64,000 bases of DNA. Source: Caballeronia sp. dw_276. GTDB taxonomy: Bacteria > Pseudomonadota > Gammaproteobacteria > Burkholderiales > Burkholderiaceae. A program made the translations under genes and the position numbers. The stretch spans positions 124,001-188,000 of the forward strand of contig NZ_JAAVUV010000001.1 in the NCBI RefSeq assembly GCF_018449635.1, written 5' to 3'. Under the pieces are notes generated by a model, which saw only the letters and a program-made list of their open reading frames with translations, made no database searches and was not told the DNA's origin. Numbering within the stretch: the first letter of the stretch is position 1; each line of letters begins with the position of its first letter. Positions 36,585 to 46,628 of the stretch are shown piece by piece.

Positions 36585-37626
36585 AGCAACTCATCATGGT
36601 GTTGAGGAAACGGTCGATTTGAAACGTACTTTCGAACACGTGACGCGCGTTGGTGCCCATCCTTCTGCATTCGTCGAGCGTGAGCCGGTTGAGGTTATCG
36701 GCCAGGCACGCGCCCGTGAGATCGCGAAGAATGACGCCGTTGTACCCACGGATTACCTGCTCGGGCAACGAACTTTCGCCCGATACAACGATCACCTTGC
36801 CGGCACGCATGGCCTCAATGGGCACGAGTGCGAGTCCTTCCCATCGCGATGGAACTACGATTACGTCCATCTCGTGCATTGCTTGTCGAGTGCCCGTAGC
36901 GTCGAGCCAGCCGTGATACCTGATGCGAGTATCGTTACCGGTCTCGATACCACCACGCACCGCTGTGCCGAACGCATGCAATTCGAGTCTTGCATCGAGG
37001 AGCGGCAATGCTTCGAGAACGACATCAAAGCCTTTCTGATAATCAAGGCGTCCGAAATAACCGACCTTGATTGAATCGATATCGGGCCTGTGCTCAGGAA
37101 TCTGGAAACGATCTTCGGAGGCAATTCCTGTATAGATAAATTCGATTTTTTCCGCCGGAATCCGATATTTACGTGCCGCGCGCAATTCGTCAAATGACAT
37201 GCAAAGTATCTGGTCACATCGCTGTGCGAGTACGCGCTCGACGAGACCATACGCCCACTTGGCAGGTGTCGTCACGTCGGTTTTGAGAAAGGGCCACGCA
37301 TGCGGCGTGTAGAGGATTCTGACGGCGGGATGATTTCGCAATCGTACGTACATGCCGGGAAACGAACTGTGGCAATGAACAACATCGGCATGCAATGACG
37401 CAATGCGCAGCTGCAGTGCTTTGGATATGGACCAGAATTTAACCGGGTTGCGGCTTGATGCATAGTCGATCACATCGACGCCGTCCAGCTTCACGCCTCC
37501 GTCGACTTTGCTCGTGTCGCAAAGGAGCGTGATCTCGTGGCCAAGATCCCGTTGCTTCGCAGCGAGCGTACGTACGTACGTAGCAATGCCGCCGGTCCAG
37601 GTTTCGACTACGTGAACAATCTTCAT
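36571..37626 (-). CDS. Glycosyltransferase family 4
   Basis: A 351-residue GT-B enzyme starting MKIVHVVETWTGGIATYVRTLA, with the GT4 donor half VGYFGRLDYQKGFDVVLEALPLL and EMDVIVVPSRWEGLALVPIEAMRAGKVIVVSGESSLPEQV. ATG 37626 overlaps the polymerase stop by four bases (ATGA); the longer frame to 37716 is ruled out by that coupling. It is one of only two glycosyltransferases in the operon besides the initiating enzyme. Confidence 0.9.
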   Translation of the reverse strand: MKIVHVVETWTGGIATYVRTLAAKQRDLGHEITLLCDTSKVDGGVKLDGVDVIDYASSRNPVKFWSISKALQLRIASLHADVVHCHSSFPGMYVRLRNHPAVRILYTPHAWPFLKTDVTTPAKWAYGLVERVLAQRCDQILCMSFDELRAARKYRIPAEKIEFIYTGIASEDRFQIPEHRPDIDSIKVGYFGRLDYQKGFDVVLEALPLLDARLELHAFGTAVRGGIETGNDTRIRYHGWLDATGTRQAMHEMDVIVVPSRWEGLALVPIEAMRAGKVIVVSGESSLPEQVIRGYNGVILRDLTGACLADNLNRLTLDECRRMGTNARHVFESTFQIDRFLNTMMSCYERS

Positions 37627-39074
37627 GATGCGGGCCCTCCCAACGTGTTTGCTTCGTTGCGGCCTTCGGAGAACCTCAAAACAAAGGCCATCGGGAGATC
37701 GAACAACACGATCCAACGTACGATGTAGTACGCAATAACGTTGGAATCAAATAGAAAAAACAGAAATGGCAACGGCATCAATACGATCTTCAGCGGCAGC
37801 CACTTTCGCTTGCGCGGACCGCCTGTCGAATTGACCGCTACCAGCAAGAACGCGGGTAACAAGAAGGAAAGCACGTACCCGATCAAGCCAAAATTCGCAA
37901 GGAATTCGCCGGGCATGCCGAATAACAACGTGGTCTCGTCATCGCCGGACGATTGCACCTCGTTCACGATGCCGCTCTTCTCTTCCGCGAACGTTGCTGG
38001 ACGGTCTTCCCACAAGGCCTTGGGTACCACCGATGCAGCAGCGCCGGCGAAGCTTCGCCCCATCGGCAAGTCGTAGGTGTTCTTCGTTACTGTTTCGATT
38101 GTCTGCGTCTGCACATCGAAGCGCGACAGATCCCGAAACAGAAAGAAGCTAACGGGGCCCATGCTGAGTTGCAGCGAACGCTGGTCGGCGAAACGTTCAG
38201 TCAGATTGCCGAGGTCCGAATAGTCGACGCCGAACTTGATCGGCATCAGCACCAACGCGATCACGGCCATCAGGATGGCCGACATCTTCGCTGCGCGACG
38301 GCTGATCGGGGTGACCAGAAAATGGTAGATCAATGCGGCGAATAGATAGACGAAGATGATGCCCTGACGGTTGCCAAACACGCCCGATGACAGCCAGCCC
38401 AACACGCCAAGCTGCGCGAAGGCGATGGTGGTCATCAACTTGCTGCATCGTGGGCGTAGTGTCAGGCAGACAAAGATCCACAGCGGCGCGGTATTCGCCA
38501 GGGCCTGAACAATGCCCAGTCCGCCGAGCGGGTCGTATCCGGTCACGCTGCTTTGAAGCCGTTCGTCGTATAGCTGGACAATCTTTGCGTAGCCGCCGAG
38601 CTTCACGTAAATGAACACGATTGCCGCAATGGAAGCCAGCGCAAAGAAATAGACCAGTCCCGTGACACCGGTACGAACACTCGACGTGTTGTCTTGCTCG
38701 GTCAGGCGGCGTTGAGCCAGATCCAGCGAAAATTTCAGAACCCAGACTCCTGCCACGCTCAAGAAGAACCACAACACAACAGATGCGCTGTCCTGCTTTA
38801 GAAGGTCGAGATAAATCGCGTCGCCCGCGGCCAATTGCCATGTAGGCAAAACGCAGAACGTCATGAGCAAAAAGAGCTTGAACAGGCGCAGCATTTCGTT
38901 GCGCGGTCGGATCGCAAGAATGCTCACTGCCAGAATCGCGGAGAGCGCGGCGGTCGTCGCGCTGACCTTGCCGAGAAAGACCGCGGTGATTGAGACGATC
39001 ACCGCGACTGCGGCAAGCACGAGCATGAGAATTGACGGCTGCGCCGCGCGCAGCGTCAGACTGGACGGTTTCAT
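37623..39074 (-). CDS. Polysaccharide polymerase, Wzy/oligosaccharide repeat unit polymerase type
   Basis: A 483-residue membrane protein with about eleven predicted hydrophobic segments and one large hydrophilic loop (residues about 280-380, DLSRFDVQTQTIETVTKNTYDLPMG...). The FGMPGEFLANFGLIGYVLSF segment near the C-terminus is typical of O-antigen-polymerase-like proteins. Sequence conservation in this class is low, so the assignment rests on topology and position between Wzc and the glycosyltransferases. It overlaps wzc by four bases. Confidence 0.8.
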   Translation of the reverse strand: MKPSSLTLRAAQPSILMLVLAAVAVIVSITAVFLGKVSATTAALSAILAVSILAIRPRNEMLRLFKLFLLMTFCVLPTWQLAAGDAIYLDLLKQDSASVVLWFFLSVAGVWVLKFSLDLAQRRLTEQDNTSSVRTGVTGLVYFFALASIAAIVFIYVKLGGYAKIVQLYDERLQSSVTGYDPLGGLGIVQALANTAPLWIFVCLTLRPRCSKLMTTIAFAQLGVLGWLSSGVFGNRQGIIFVYLFAALIYHFLVTPISRRAAKMSAILMAVIALVLMPIKFGVDYSDLGNLTERFADQRSLQLSMGPVSFFLFRDLSRFDVQTQTIETVTKNTYDLPMGRSFAGAAASVVPKALWEDRPATFAEEKSGIVNEVQSSGDDETTLLFGMPGEFLANFGLIGYVLSFLLPAFLLVAVNSTGGPRKRKWLPLKIVLMPLPFLFFLFDSNVIAYYIVRWIVLFDLPMAFVLRFSEGRNEANTLGGPAS

Positions 39075-41308
39075 TTCGGCGTCCGCTTGTCAGTCTTGCC
39101 GTATTCGTACGCGACGTAGCGGTATTGGCCGTACTTCGAACCGTATCGAAGACCTTTCGCGTCCAGACCGTTGAAGATCACGCCTTTCACTGCGACGTTC
39201 GCCTGTTCGAGTTGCTTGGTTGTTTCAAGCAACTCGCCAATAGTCGTGCGTTTGAAGCGACCGACCAGAAATACCGTTGCGCAATGAGCCGCAATGTTGG
39301 CGGTATCGGACACGGCGAGGACCGGGGGTGTGTCGACGATCACGAGATCGTATCTTGCGCTGAGTTCGTCAAGCAGATGAAGCATGCGGTCGTTCTGTAC
39401 GAGATCAGCCGAGTTGGGCGGCAATGCGCCCGTGCTGATGAAATCCAGCCCCGGCACTACTTCGCGATGCAGCACCTGATCGATGGTCGCAGTTTGTATC
39501 AGCACATCCGAGAGACCGGATGTGCGTTGCTTGCCAAAGTATTGATTGAGGTAACCCTTGCGCAGGTCGGCGTCGACCAGCAGGACGCGTTTGCCTGCGG
39601 CGGCAACCACGGCGGCAAGGTTCGCCGATACAAACGACTTCCCAATAGACTCCGTAGGACCGGTGATCACCACGCGGTTATTTTCCGCGCCAAGCATTGC
39701 AAACTGCAGTGCGGTGCGAAAGCTGCGCAGACTCTCAATCGGTGCGTCGTTCGGATGGGAAACCGCCAGCAAGTGCATGCCTGGCGCGCGTCCCTGGACA
39801 TCCTTCGCAAGCATGCTTTGTGCGGGCGAGAACGGAACCGACCCGTACACTTTCATACCGGTGTGCTGCTCGATTTCGTGCGCGTTGGACAAGCCGCCGA
39901 AGAGGCCGTCGCGCAGGAATGCAGCGGCTACGCCGAGCATCAGTCCGATGATCCCGGCTAACGCCAGCACCATCCCCTTGCGTGGTTTGACAGGTTCTTC
40001 CGGAACGCTCGCGTAATCGATTTGTCGGACCGTACCGACTTTCCCGGCCTTGACGAGCTTCAAACGCTCGACGTTGTTCACGACGTTGACGTATGTATCG
40101 CTGTCCACCTGAAGATCGCGCATGAGACGCAGGGATTCCTGCTCGATGTTGGGCAGCCCCTTCATGCGCGTGGCAATACTGCTGTTTTTTGCGCTCACCG
40201 CCGCGATCTGTTTGTCGAGCGCACGCAGCGCGGGGTGCCCAGGCGCGAATCGCGTCATCATTTCGGCCTGCTTTTGCTTGAGTTCAAGCAAGCTGGTCTC
40301 TGACGCAACGCTTTCCTGCAAGTATGCCGTGCCCTCCTGGCTTAGATTGAAGGTGCCGCTCTTGTTGCGAAGTGCGTTGTAGCGTTCTTCCGATTCGCTC
40401 AGCTTGGCCTTGAGGCGCGGCATCTGTCCTTCTAGGTAGGTCAGCGAGCTTTGCGCCTCAGCCGTTTTTCGTTCGACGTTCTGCGTGACATATTCCTGCC
40501 CGATCTGGTTCAGTATGGATGCGGTCAAAGCAGGGTCCTTGCCGCGAAGCGACGCACCGATAATGCCGCTTTGCTTGCCCTTCGGTTCAATGTCGAGGTT
40601 CTGCTGCAGGTTGGCGATGGTCTTGGGCTGCGAGTTGCGCACAAGCGTAAATTGAGCTCCGGGCTTGGCATGCAGTTCCGTTACGAGCAGGCGAACCGTG
40701 CCTATCTGCTGCGTGACTTGCAATGCGACGCCTACGTGTCCCTTGATGGGTTGATCGAAGTCGGGATGATCAAGCTGGTAATTGTCGTTGCCCAGCGTGG
40801 TAAGGGTGAGCTTGTCACCTTCAATCGCCTTGGGGACATCGAAGGTCGCAAGCTGCAGGGACTCGGCACCCCATACATAGCCGCCCTTGCCGAACAGGCC
40901 CGGTGTTGACATGCCCTTGTTTCTGCTGGCAATCCATGCACCGACTACCGGGAGATATTTGGGCTTGGCGTCAATGTAAAGCTGCAGCGTGTCGACTGCC
41001 TTTCCGACAACCATTCGCGAACGCAGGATTTCAAGCTCCGCGGCGGCTTGGGTCTTGACGTCGAAGAGAGCGGACGCGTCACCGAGCAGGCTGCCCGCGC
41101 TCATGCCGTTGTCTTCAACCTGGATCATCATGTCAGCTTCATACACCGGGGGTGCGATGACCGCATACGCTGCGCCAAGGGCAAGCGTGACTGCGGTTAC
41201 CGCGCCAATAAGGCGGCGGTTCGCGAGCAGGACGTCGAGATAACGGACAAGGTCGAGTTCTTCGACCGGCGACATCGGTGCTGCAGATTTTGTTGTTTCA
41301 GGTTTCAT
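39071..41308 (-). CDS. wzc: Wzc-type polysaccharide co-polymerase and tyrosine autokinase
   Basis: A 745-residue BY-kinase. An N-terminal Wzz domain (about 15-110) with membrane segment LLANRRLIGAVTAVTLALGAAY is followed by a long periplasmic coiled-coil region, a GNVR-like segment and a second membrane segment (about 430-450). The kinase domain has Walker A TGPTESIGKSF, Walker A' RVLLVDADLRKG and Walker B LVIVDTPPVL. The last 30 residues hold six Tyr, the autophosphorylation cluster. It controls chain length and export with Wza; the neighbouring Wzb removes the phosphates. Its start shares one base with the wzb stop. Confidence 0.93.
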   Translation of the reverse strand: MKPETTKSAAPMSPVEELDLVRYLDVLLANRRLIGAVTAVTLALGAAYAVIAPPVYEADMMIQVEDNGMSAGSLLGDASALFDVKTQAAAELEILRSRMVVGKAVDTLQLYIDAKPKYLPVVGAWIASRNKGMSTPGLFGKGGYVWGAESLQLATFDVPKAIEGDKLTLTTLGNDNYQLDHPDFDQPIKGHVGVALQVTQQIGTVRLLVTELHAKPGAQFTLVRNSQPKTIANLQQNLDIEPKGKQSGIIGASLRGKDPALTASILNQIGQEYVTQNVERKTAEAQSSLTYLEGQMPRLKAKLSESEERYNALRNKSGTFNLSQEGTAYLQESVASETSLLELKQKQAEMMTRFAPGHPALRALDKQIAAVSAKNSSIATRMKGLPNIEQESLRLMRDLQVDSDTYVNVVNNVERLKLVKAGKVGTVRQIDYASVPEEPVKPRKGMVLALAGIIGLMLGVAAAFLRDGLFGGLSNAHEIEQHTGMKVYGSVPFSPAQSMLAKDVQGRAPGMHLLAVSHPNDAPIESLRSFRTALQFAMLGAENNRVVITGPTESIGKSFVSANLAAVVAAAGKRVLLVDADLRKGYLNQYFGKQRTSGLSDVLIQTATIDQVLHREVVPGLDFISTGALPPNSADLVQNDRMLHLLDELSARYDLVIVDTPPVLAVSDTANIAAHCATVFLVGRFKRTTIGELLETTKQLEQANVAVKGVIFNGLDAKGLRYGSKYGQYRYVAYEYGKTDKRTPK

Positions 41309-41763
41309 CAGGATTGCTCCGCATTCGGTTGATATAGCGCCCGAATCGCGGGCACCCAGCTGTCGACGCTCTGCTCGATCAGACGGAGCGCATGTTCAAA
41401 AGACGATCGCGGTTGGCGATACGGGTCGGGAATATCCACCCGTTCGTGTTCTCCGATACAAAACACCTTTCCCGCCGACGTCGGATAACGTCGATGCACC
41501 TCTTGCTGCTGTGCGCGGTCCATGACAAGAATCAGGTCCGCGTGGATCACCAGCGGTGTGCTGACCTGCTGCCCGCGATGCGATGTGATGTCGAGGCCGG
41601 CTTCGTCCATCAATGCAACGGAGAGCGCGTCCGCAGGTGCGCCCATCACCGCGTCCAGCCCGGCGGAATGGATCGTCATGCCAGGCAATGCCCGCGATAA
41701 AAGCGCGGCCGCCATGGGGCTTCGGCATATGTTGCCAATGCACAATACGAGTATGTTTTTCAT
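41308..41763 (-). CDS. wzb: Low-molecular-weight protein-tyrosine phosphatase (Wzb)
   Basis: A 151-residue LMW phosphatase with the P-loop VLCIGNICRSP (C-x5-R) at the N-terminus and the general-acid loop DIPDPYRQ near residue 115. In this locus it dephosphorylates the Wzc tyrosine cluster. It lies four bases after wza and overlaps wzc by one base. Confidence 0.93.
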   Translation of the reverse strand: MKNILVLCIGNICRSPMAAALLSRALPGMTIHSAGLDAVMGAPADALSVALMDEAGLDITSHRGQQVSTPLVIHADLILVMDRAQQQEVHRRYPTSAGKVFCIGEHERVDIPDPYRQPRSSFEHALRLIEQSVDSWVPAIRALYQPNAEQS

Positions 41764-41767
41764 GGCG

Positions 41768-42952
41768 TCACTTCGCCACGATGGCTGCGGTGAGGCCAGC
41801 GTTGATCGCAGGCATCAGCAAGCTGAGAACGCGGCTGAAGCGTACGAGGTTGCCGCTGTCTACATACACAACATCGCGCGGCTGCAGATCGAACTGGTTA
41901 GCCAGGATCATCGCGACAGGGGATTTGGCATCGAGATGGAAGACTTTTGGTTTGTCACCAACCGAGCCACGGATCACATAGACCTGTCCGGGATTTGACG
42001 ACGCCAGGTTGACGCTTCCAGCCTGAGCTAAAGCGTCCGACAGACTCAGCTTGCCGTTGCGCATGGGCAACGCGGTAGTCGGCTTGTTTACTTCGCCCAT
42101 GACGAAGACACCGCTTTCATCGCGTGCCGGCACACGCAGGACGTCACCGCTTCTGAGCACGACGTTGGAAGGGTTCTGGCCACGTTCAAGCAACTGCGAA
42201 AGGTTGATGGGATGCGAAACACCATCGCGCACCAGCACCATGCGGCTTTGGTCCGCGGTTGGGCTGAAGCCGCCTGCACGGCTGATGGCCTCGTACAGTC
42301 CCATAGGGATGTCGTTTATTGATTGCGGCCCCGGCGTATGAATTTCTCCGTCTACATAAACTTGCGATGCGCGATAAGACGCAACACGAAGCGTGACTTG
42401 CGGTTCGACAAACGATTTTTTCAGCGCTTTCGCCAATGCTGCCTGCGCTTCTTCTGCGCTGAGCCCGGCCACGTGCACACGACCTGCATACGGGAACATG
42501 ACGTCGCCGCGTTGATCGATGACGAAACCTGCCACAGGATCAGCGGCCCGTGTCGTGGTCTGTGTCGGCGCGATTTGCGCAGCAGCCAGTTCAGGATGAT
42601 CCCAAACGGTGATCTGCAATACATCTCCCGCGCCGAGCACATATGGCGAGGCGGGCGAAATCAGCGACTCGTCCAGAGACGACGCGTTACGTATCTCATC
42701 ACGCAGCTGTTTGATCAAGCTCACGTCTATTTCGCTCATGAGCGGTTGCGCTTCCGTTGCCATTGCCGTGTTCGTTTCTTCGGTGCCGGTCGTCTGTGTT
42801 GGTCCGGAGGTGCTTATGCTTGTGCTTGCGGCGGTGCTTGCATCCATGTTCCAGCCGGGCACGGTCGCACAGGCCGACAGCAGCGTGCCGGCGGCGCCGA
42901 GCGCTGCCAGTCTGAGCACGCTCGTGCGGATAGTTAAGATCGGTTTGTTCAT
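41768..42952 (-). CDS. wza: Outer-membrane polysaccharide export lipoprotein (Wza)
   Basis: A 394-residue OPX protein. The lipobox LLSACA at about residues 24-29 predicts a lipoprotein. The poly-export domain begins YVLGAGDVLQITVWDHPEL, followed by SLBB-type repeats (QVYVDGEIHTPG, GVFVMGEVNKPTTALPMRNGKLSLSDALAQAG) and a C-terminal helix that forms the outer-membrane pore in E. coli Wza. A Ser/Thr-rich linker follows the lipid site. Confidence 0.92.
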   Translation of the reverse strand: MNKPILTIRTSVLRLAALGAAGTLLSACATVPGWNMDASTAASTSISTSGPTQTTGTEETNTAMATEAQPLMSEIDVSLIKQLRDEIRNASSLDESLISPASPYVLGAGDVLQITVWDHPELAAAQIAPTQTTTRAADPVAGFVIDQRGDVMFPYAGRVHVAGLSAEEAQAALAKALKKSFVEPQVTLRVASYRASQVYVDGEIHTPGPQSINDIPMGLYEAISRAGGFSPTADQSRMVLVRDGVSHPINLSQLLERGQNPSNVVLRSGDVLRVPARDESGVFVMGEVNKPTTALPMRNGKLSLSDALAQAGSVNLASSNPGQVYVIRGSVGDKPKVFHLDAKSPVAMILANQFDLQPRDVVYVDSGNLVRFSRVLSLLMPAINAGLTAAIVAK

Positions 42953-43013
42953 GAGGTCCTTCCCTTCAGTTCATTGATGTTTGGCTCGTGGCGCGTTTTG
43001 TCTAAAGCGGGCA

Positions 43014-44402
43014 TTAGTAAGCATTGCTATGCCTGAGCCCTTTGAGAATCGTCGCGGCCACAATGCGCATGTCCAGCGCGAAGGACCAGTTGCGCAGGTA
43101 GTACAGGTCGTGGTCCACGCGACCCTGCATTTTTTCGATGCGATCTGTTTCACCGCGAAAGCCGTTGACCTGTGCCCAGCCGGTAATGCCGGGCTTGATG
43201 CGGTATCGATGGATGTAGTCATCGACTACGGTCTGATACAACGCGTCATGTTCGATTGCGTGGGGCCGCGGACCGACCACCGACATATCGCCCATGAGCA
43301 CGTTGATGAATTGCGGCAGTTCGTCGAGACTCGTTCTGCGCAGGAAGGCGCCAACCCGCGTCACACGCGGATCGTTGCGTGTTGCCTGCTTCACGGTGCC
43401 CTCGTCATGGCTGTGCATGCTCATCGAACGAAACTTGAAGATCCGGAAGACTTGACCGTCTGCGCCTTTCCGGCGCTGCGTGAAGAACACCGGACCCGGC
43501 GACGAGAGTTTTACGGCCAGCGCAATCACGAGCATCAGCGGTGATAGCAGCATCAGTGCGAGCGCTGCGAAAACACGATCGAAGATGTCCTTGTTGGCGA
43601 GCGCCAGCGGTGATAGCGGCGATGCAACCAGGTTGATGGCGGGCATACCGATTAGATCGATGACGCCGCCGTCGAACAGGCTAAGGCTGCGGACGTCGGG
43701 GAAAAATCGGATATTGATCAGGTCGTTCCTGAATTCTTCGACGAGCCTGGTGATCAGCGGCTGTTCGGACAGAGGCATTGCGAGCCACAGCTCGCGAACG
43801 TTGTCGGTGCGTATATGGCGCACGAGCGTGTGGGCAGACGCATAGCGCGGGATCACGGCGTTGGGTACGTGATACGTTGCATGTGGATCGAACGTCATGA
43901 CGGCGTGAAAGCCTGAATCAACTGAGCTTTCCATCTTGCGGATGAGCGCATCGCAATTAGCGCTTGCGCCGACGATTGCAACGCTGCGCAGATTGGATTT
44001 CGCATGCCGTGCTCGCGCGAGAACAGCACGGGCAATCAGGCGCGACAGAGCCAATGCGGCTGCCGTCATGAATGTCCAGTAGCCAAACCAGAGACGCGAG
44101 ACCAGATCGGCGCGATGGATATAGAACGTCACGAGCAATCCGCAAAGTTGCGTCGTTGCCCAAGCCATGGTGATCTGGCCAAGGAGGCTTCCGAGCGACT
44201 TTTTCGATTGATCGTCGTAGACGCGAAACGCATGAAACACGCCGAGCGAAAGCGCTACCGAGAAAGCGGTGGTGGATGCACCGATTGCCGCGGTGCCGGA
44301 TGTGGCCGAGTCGCTAAAGCGGATTTGATATGCAAGTGCTGCACCGATCAGAATGAGCAGGACGTCGAATAGGCGGTTGAGGATTCCGTTGAGTTTCAGC
44401 AT
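43014..44402 (-). CDS. Undecaprenyl-phosphate sugar phosphotransferase (WbaP/WcaJ type), initiating enzyme
   Basis: A 462-residue polyprenol-phosphate hexose-1-phosphate transferase: four or five N-terminal membrane segments, a CoA-binding-like central domain, a re-entrant helix segment and the catalytic bacterial sugar transferase domain ([75 protein letters not shown]). It starts repeat-unit synthesis by loading the first sugar phosphate, often glucose-1-P, on undecaprenyl phosphate. It is the first gene of the nine-gene operon; ATG 44402 was chosen because conserved sequence starts there. Confidence 0.9.
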   Translation of the reverse strand: MLKLNGILNRLFDVLLILIGAALAYQIRFSDSATSGTAAIGASTTAFSVALSLGVFHAFRVYDDQSKKSLGSLLGQITMAWATTQLCGLLVTFYIHRADLVSRLWFGYWTFMTAAALALSRLIARAVLARARHAKSNLRSVAIVGASANCDALIRKMESSVDSGFHAVMTFDPHATYHVPNAVIPRYASAHTLVRHIRTDNVRELWLAMPLSEQPLITRLVEEFRNDLINIRFFPDVRSLSLFDGGVIDLIGMPAINLVASPLSPLALANKDIFDRVFAALALMLLSPLMLVIALAVKLSSPGPVFFTQRRKGADGQVFRIFKFRSMSMHSHDEGTVKQATRNDPRVTRVGAFLRRTSLDELPQFINVLMGDMSVVGPRPHAIEHDALYQTVVDDYIHRYRIKPGITGWAQVNGFRGETDRIEKMQGRVDHDLYYLRNWSFALDMRIVAATILKGLRHSNAY

Positions 44403-44868
44403 GCTTGCCCCCGGTCGAAAAGGGACACGAGGAAACGGTCCAGCGATATGCAGGCGATCGACTTCGTCATCAGGACAATGCAAGCATTAAGCTCATTGCA
44501 TTTGATGGATCGCCCTGTATTTTTGAAAGTCATCGTGATCACTTTATTAGAGGTCGTTTAAAGAATTGCGCTGATGCTGATTTACTTCGTAAAGCAATAA
44601 GCAATCGCGAAACAATCCGATTCAATTTGCGACACCAAAGGCGCAGGTATGCGTCCAACGGCAAACCAGGAGGGAACCTTATTGCCGGAGAGCGGTGCGC
44701 TGTTATCGAGTGATCACATTCTCGGGGAGCGGAAGCGGGATTCTGATCGGATGGCTCTTAAAGAGCTGGGGGCGCGCTCTTAAAGAAAGTGTTTCGGAGA
44801 TTGGAATTCAACTGCTCTGGGTAAGCATTAATCATCCGCAATTGGCGAACGTAATCCGAAAAGCAAAA
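44403..44868 (-). promoter_or_regulatory. Leader/control region of the exopolysaccharide operon
   Basis: No gene is seen here, and the stretch is AT-richer than its surroundings, fitting a long regulated leader for the minus-strand operon. GCTCTTAAAGA occurs twice (44754-44764 and 44776-44786), 22 bases apart, and the first copy extends to a palindrome GCTCTTAAAGAGC (44754-44766). This looks like a pair of operator sites. No clear -35/-10 pair could be settled. Confidence 0.4.
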
Positions 44869-44898
44869 AGGCGTCCCGGCTATCAAGCCGGGATGCCT
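44869..44898 (-). terminator. Rho-independent terminator of betIBA
   Basis: The stem 44869-44881 pairs with 44886-44898 (13 base pairs with one G-T pair, four-base loop), and on the minus strand it is followed by TTTTTGCTTTTCGG. It lies 32 bases past the betA stop. Confidence 0.9.
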
Positions 44899-44929
44899 CA
44901 AGTTGCTTGCTGAAACCGCCAGGTCACGA

Positions 44930-46618
44930 CTACATTGCGGCGACTGCTTCTGTGTTGCGCGCCTTCGCTCCACGCGCGATGAAATACGGCGTATCCACAC
45001 GCTCCAGAGGCGCATGACCGCGAATCGCATCGGCTATCTTTTCTGCGAGCATGATGGTCGGCGCGTTCAGATTGCCAGTCACGATCTGCGGCATGATTGA
45101 CGCATCAACCACGCGTAACGATTCGATTCCATGGACGCGGCCTTCGGTATCTACCACGGCCATATCGTCATAACCCATCTTGCACGAGCACGACGGATGG
45201 TAAGCCGTTTCCGCGCGCTGCCTCACGAAGGCATCGAGTTGATCATCGGTTTTCAGGTCGGTGCCGGGATGGAGCTCGCGCCCGCAATATTTATTCAATG
45301 CCGGCTGATGCATGATTTCGCGCGTGATACGGATTGCATCGCGGAATTCACGCCAGTCGAGCGGGTCCGACATGTAGTTGAACAGGATGCTCGGATGCGC
45401 GTTCGGATCGCGCGACTTCAATTTCACACGCCCTCGGCTGGGTGAACGCATCGATCCGACGTGCGCCTGGAAACCGTGCATCTTGATTGGGTTCGAACCG
45501 TTGTAGTTGATCGCGACCGGAAGGAAGTGATACTGGATGTTTGGCCAGAGGTCGTCGTCGCGCGTGCGGATAAAGCCACCCGCCTCGAACTGATTGCTCG
45601 CACCAATGCCTGTGCCCTTCAACATCCATTCGATGCCAATCGGCGGCTGGTTCCACCACTGCAACGCGGGGTACAGCGACACGGGTTCGAGGCATTCGTA
45701 CTGCATGTACATCTCCAGATGATCCTGGAGATTTTCGCCCACACCGGGCAGGTCGTGGACCAATGGGACATCGAGTTCACGCAACCACGACGAGCGTCCG
45801 ACACCCGAGCGCTGCAGCAACTGCGGCGATGCAATCGCGCCGCTGCACACGAGCACTTCGCGGCGCACATGTGCGCTTACGCGTTCGCCGCCATGAAGAT
45901 ACGCGACGCCAATGGCTCTTTTTCCCGAGAACAACACGCGGTCTGTCACTGCATGCGTGACGATGGTGAGATTTGGACGGCCTTTCGCGCGGTCGAGATA
46001 GCCTCGCGCCGTGCTCGATCTGCGGCCTTGTGGCGTGACTGTTCTGTCCATCGGACCGAAGCCTTCCTGGCTGTAGCCATTGAGGTCGTCGGTACGCGGA
46101 TAGCCTGCTTGCACGCCGGCTTCGACCATCGCGGCGAACAAGGGATTGTTGCCGGGCTTCGATGTCGTCACGTGGACCGGACCATCGTCGCCGTGATATG
46201 GATTGGCTCCGGCATCGCGCGTTTCAGCCTTGCGGAAATACGGCAAGCAATCGGAATAGGTCCAGTCCTCGAGGCCTTTTCGCTCGGCCCAACCGTCGTA
46301 GTCAAGCGCGTTACCGCGGATATAACACATGCCGTTGATCAGCGACGATCCACCCAGCCCCTTGCCGCGTCCGCACTCCATGCGGCGATTGTTCATGTGC
46401 GGTTCGGGATCGGTTTCATAGGCCCAGTTATACCGGCGGCCCTGAAGCGGATAGGCGAGCGCCGCCGGCATTTGCGTGCGAAAGTCAAAACGATAATCCG
46501 GACCGCCTGCTTCGAGCAAGAGCACGGTCACGTCTGCGTCTTCTGTAAGACGCGATGCCAGCACGTTACCCGCCGAACCCGCGCCCACGATGATGTAATC
46601 GAACTCCTTCGCGCTCAT
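44930..46618 (-). CDS. betA: Choline dehydrogenase
   Basis: A 562-residue GMC flavoprotein: FAD motif [18 protein letters not shown] at the N-terminus, [21 protein letters not shown], and the catalytic His region [10 protein letters not shown] with the C-terminal [14 protein letters not shown]. It oxidises choline to betaine aldehyde at the membrane, passing electrons to the respiratory chain. ATG 46618 follows GAGGAGC; the longer frame is unsupported. The betB stop lies ten bases upstream, so the betI-betB-betA order forms one operon ending at the terminator at 44869. Confidence 0.95.
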   Translation of the reverse strand: MSAKEFDYIIVGAGSAGNVLASRLTEDADVTVLLLEAGGPDYRFDFRTQMPAALAYPLQGRRYNWAYETDPEPHMNNRRMECGRGKGLGGSSLINGMCYIRGNALDYDGWAERKGLEDWTYSDCLPYFRKAETRDAGANPYHGDDGPVHVTTSKPGNNPLFAAMVEAGVQAGYPRTDDLNGYSQEGFGPMDRTVTPQGRRSSTARGYLDRAKGRPNLTIVTHAVTDRVLFSGKRAIGVAYLHGGERVSAHVRREVLVCSGAIASPQLLQRSGVGRSSWLRELDVPLVHDLPGVGENLQDHLEMYMQYECLEPVSLYPALQWWNQPPIGIEWMLKGTGIGASNQFEAGGFIRTRDDDLWPNIQYHFLPVAINYNGSNPIKMHGFQAHVGSMRSPSRGRVKLKSRDPNAHPSILFNYMSDPLDWREFRDAIRITREIMHQPALNKYCGRELHPGTDLKTDDQLDAFVRQRAETAYHPSCSCKMGYDDMAVVDTEGRVHGIESLRVVDASIMPQIVTGNLNAPTIMLAEKIADAIRGHAPLERVDTPYFIARGAKARNTEAVAAM

Positions 46619-46628
46619 CGACCGCTCC

